DNA of 13,257 bases from Chloroflexota bacterium (GTDB taxonomy: Bacteria; Chloroflexota; Limnocylindria; Limnocylindrales; CSP1-4): positions 1 to 13,257 of the forward strand of contig JADGQH010000062.1 of the NCBI GenBank assembly GCA_017881985.1, in the 5' to 3' direction. The notes beneath the pieces are model-generated. The model was not told where the DNA came from. It saw only the letters and a program-made list of their open reading frames with translations, and made no database searches. Below, in pieces: positions 12,486-13,257 of the stretch. Position 1 is the stretch's first letter; every line of letters starts with the position of its first letter. The translations under genes were made by a program, and so were the position numbers.

Positions 12486-13257
12486 ATGCGACTGAAGCCG
12501 CACCGACCATCGAACGAGATCCTGTCCGGCGAGTCCGCCGACGTCTACTTCGATCGCGCCCGCAGGATCATGGAGCGCGAAGGGCTCGATCCCTTCGTGG
12601 TCATGGAGGTCTTCAGCCGCGGGGAGGGCATCCTGTGCGGCATCGACGAGGCGAAGAACCTCCTCGCCTACGCGCTGGAGCACGCCGACCCGGCCGACGT
12701 CCTGGTCGAGGCGCTCGACGATGGGGACACCTTCTCCTCGAAGGAGGTCGTGCTCCGGATCCGGGCCCGCTACCGCCAGTTCGGCCTGTACGAGACAGCG
12801 ATCCTCGGCATGATGGCGCAGGCGTCCGGCTGGGCAACTGCCGCGCACGAATGCGTGGAGGCAGCCGCCCCGCAGCCCGTCATCAGCTTCGGGGCTCGCC
12901 ACGTCCATCCCGATGTCACGGACGTGCTGGACTATGCGGCCATCGTGGGCGGCTGCGTCGGCGCGTCGACGCCTGCCGGCGCGCGGCTGGCCGGCCTCAA
13001 CCCAACCGGGACCATGCCCCATTCGCTCGTGCTGATCGTCGGCGACACTGTCCGCGCCGCCCAGGCGTTCGATCGCGACCTGGAGCCGGACGTGCCCCGG
13101 ATCGTGCTGGTCGACACATTTAAGGACGAAGCGGAGGAGGCGCTCCGCGTGGCGGACGCGCTCGGCGACAAGCTGTATGGCATCCGCCTGGACACGCCGT
13201 CCGAGCGGGGACGCGTCACGGCCGACCTGGTCAAGGAGATCCGGGCCCGCCTGAACC
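12486..13257 (+). CDS. pncB: Nicotinate phosphoribosyltransferase, cut by the right edge
   Basis: The first 257 residues are present and the frame runs off the window. The N-terminal domain opens with LSGESADVYFDRA (13-25). The phosphoribosyltransferase barrel carries SFGARHVHPDV (134-144), a glycine-rich stretch at 154-170, and GTMPHS (175-180), where H179 matches the phosphorylatable histidine of the family. VDTFKDE (209-215) and RLDTPSER (234-241) line the nicotinate and PRPP site. The sequence resembles the short Thermoplasma-type enzyme of about 350-400 residues more than the long E. coli form, so roughly a third may be missing. The enzyme joins nicotinate and PRPP to nicotinate mononucleotide in NAD salvage, using ATP. 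A specialised quinolinate enzyme is a less likely alternative. ATG 12486 leaves a normal N-terminus but lacks a close Shine-Dalgarno site. Confidence 0.92.
   Translation, partial: MRLKPHRPSNEILSGESADVYFDRARRIMEREGLDPFVVMEVFSRGEGILCGIDEAKNLLAYALEHADPADVLVEALDDGDTFSSKEVVLRIRARYRQFGLYETAILGMMAQASGWATAAHECVEAAAPQPVISFGARHVHPDVTDVLDYAAIVGGCVGASTPAGARLAGLNPTGTMPHSLVLIVGDTVRAAQAFDRDLEPDVPRIVLVDTFKDEAEEALRVADALGDKLYGIRLDTPSERGRVTADLVKEIRARLN

Overview
This 13.3 kb window is very GC-rich and densely coded, with little intergenic DNA. The mix of genes suggests an uncultured high-GC Chloroflexota lineage of the Limnocylindria type. These genes are a CcsB-type haem protein, an M17 aminopeptidase, a short type IV prepilin peptidase, a coiled-coil M23 peptidase, GlgC, a YbjN-like protein and a Thermoplasma-like nicotinate phosphoribosyltransferase. 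Taxonomy is inferred from gene content and base composition only; an actinobacterium cannot be excluded. No rRNA, tRNA, CRISPR array, transposase or phage gene was seen.

Layout. Left block, minus strand (transcribed right to left): a YacP-like NYN-domain RNase (3199-2654), a membrane-anchored zinc-ribbon protein (2609-2130), CcsB (2091-1141) and a zinc-ribbon/SHOCT protein (1098-196). Both boundaries of ccsB carry short tandem duplications. A divergent intergenic region (3200-3357) separates this block from the plus-strand block. That block holds a HAD-IIA phosphatase (3358-4218), an NDUFA9-like NAD-dependent epimerase (4251-5201), an unrecognised membrane-anchored helical protein (5236-6204), leucyl aminopeptidase (6263-7780), an A24 prepilin peptidase (7848-8516) and a secreted coiled-coil LytM/M23 peptidase (8763-10196). 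It continues with GlgC (10371-11747), a YbjN-like protein overlapping the glgC stop (11744-12277), and a nicotinate phosphoribosyltransferase cut by the right edge (12486 onward).

The genes are mostly housekeeping and do not form one obvious pathway. The closest pairings are ccsB with its two zinc-ribbon neighbours, HAD phosphatase with epimerase and the anchored helical protein (gaps of about 32-34 nt), and glgC with the YbjN-like gene (4-nt overlap). The most distinctive signals lie outside the coding function. Several genes have a TANNNT-like -10 hexamer ending 6-7 nt before the start codon, as expected for leaderless mRNAs. Gene junctions repeatedly carry tandem duplications of 16-37 bp; one has created a possible 11-codon ORF between the zinc-ribbon gene and ccsB. 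A structured stretch precedes the M23 peptidase, and the YbjN-like gene appears to use a CTG start. I found no convincing undescribed multi-gene system.
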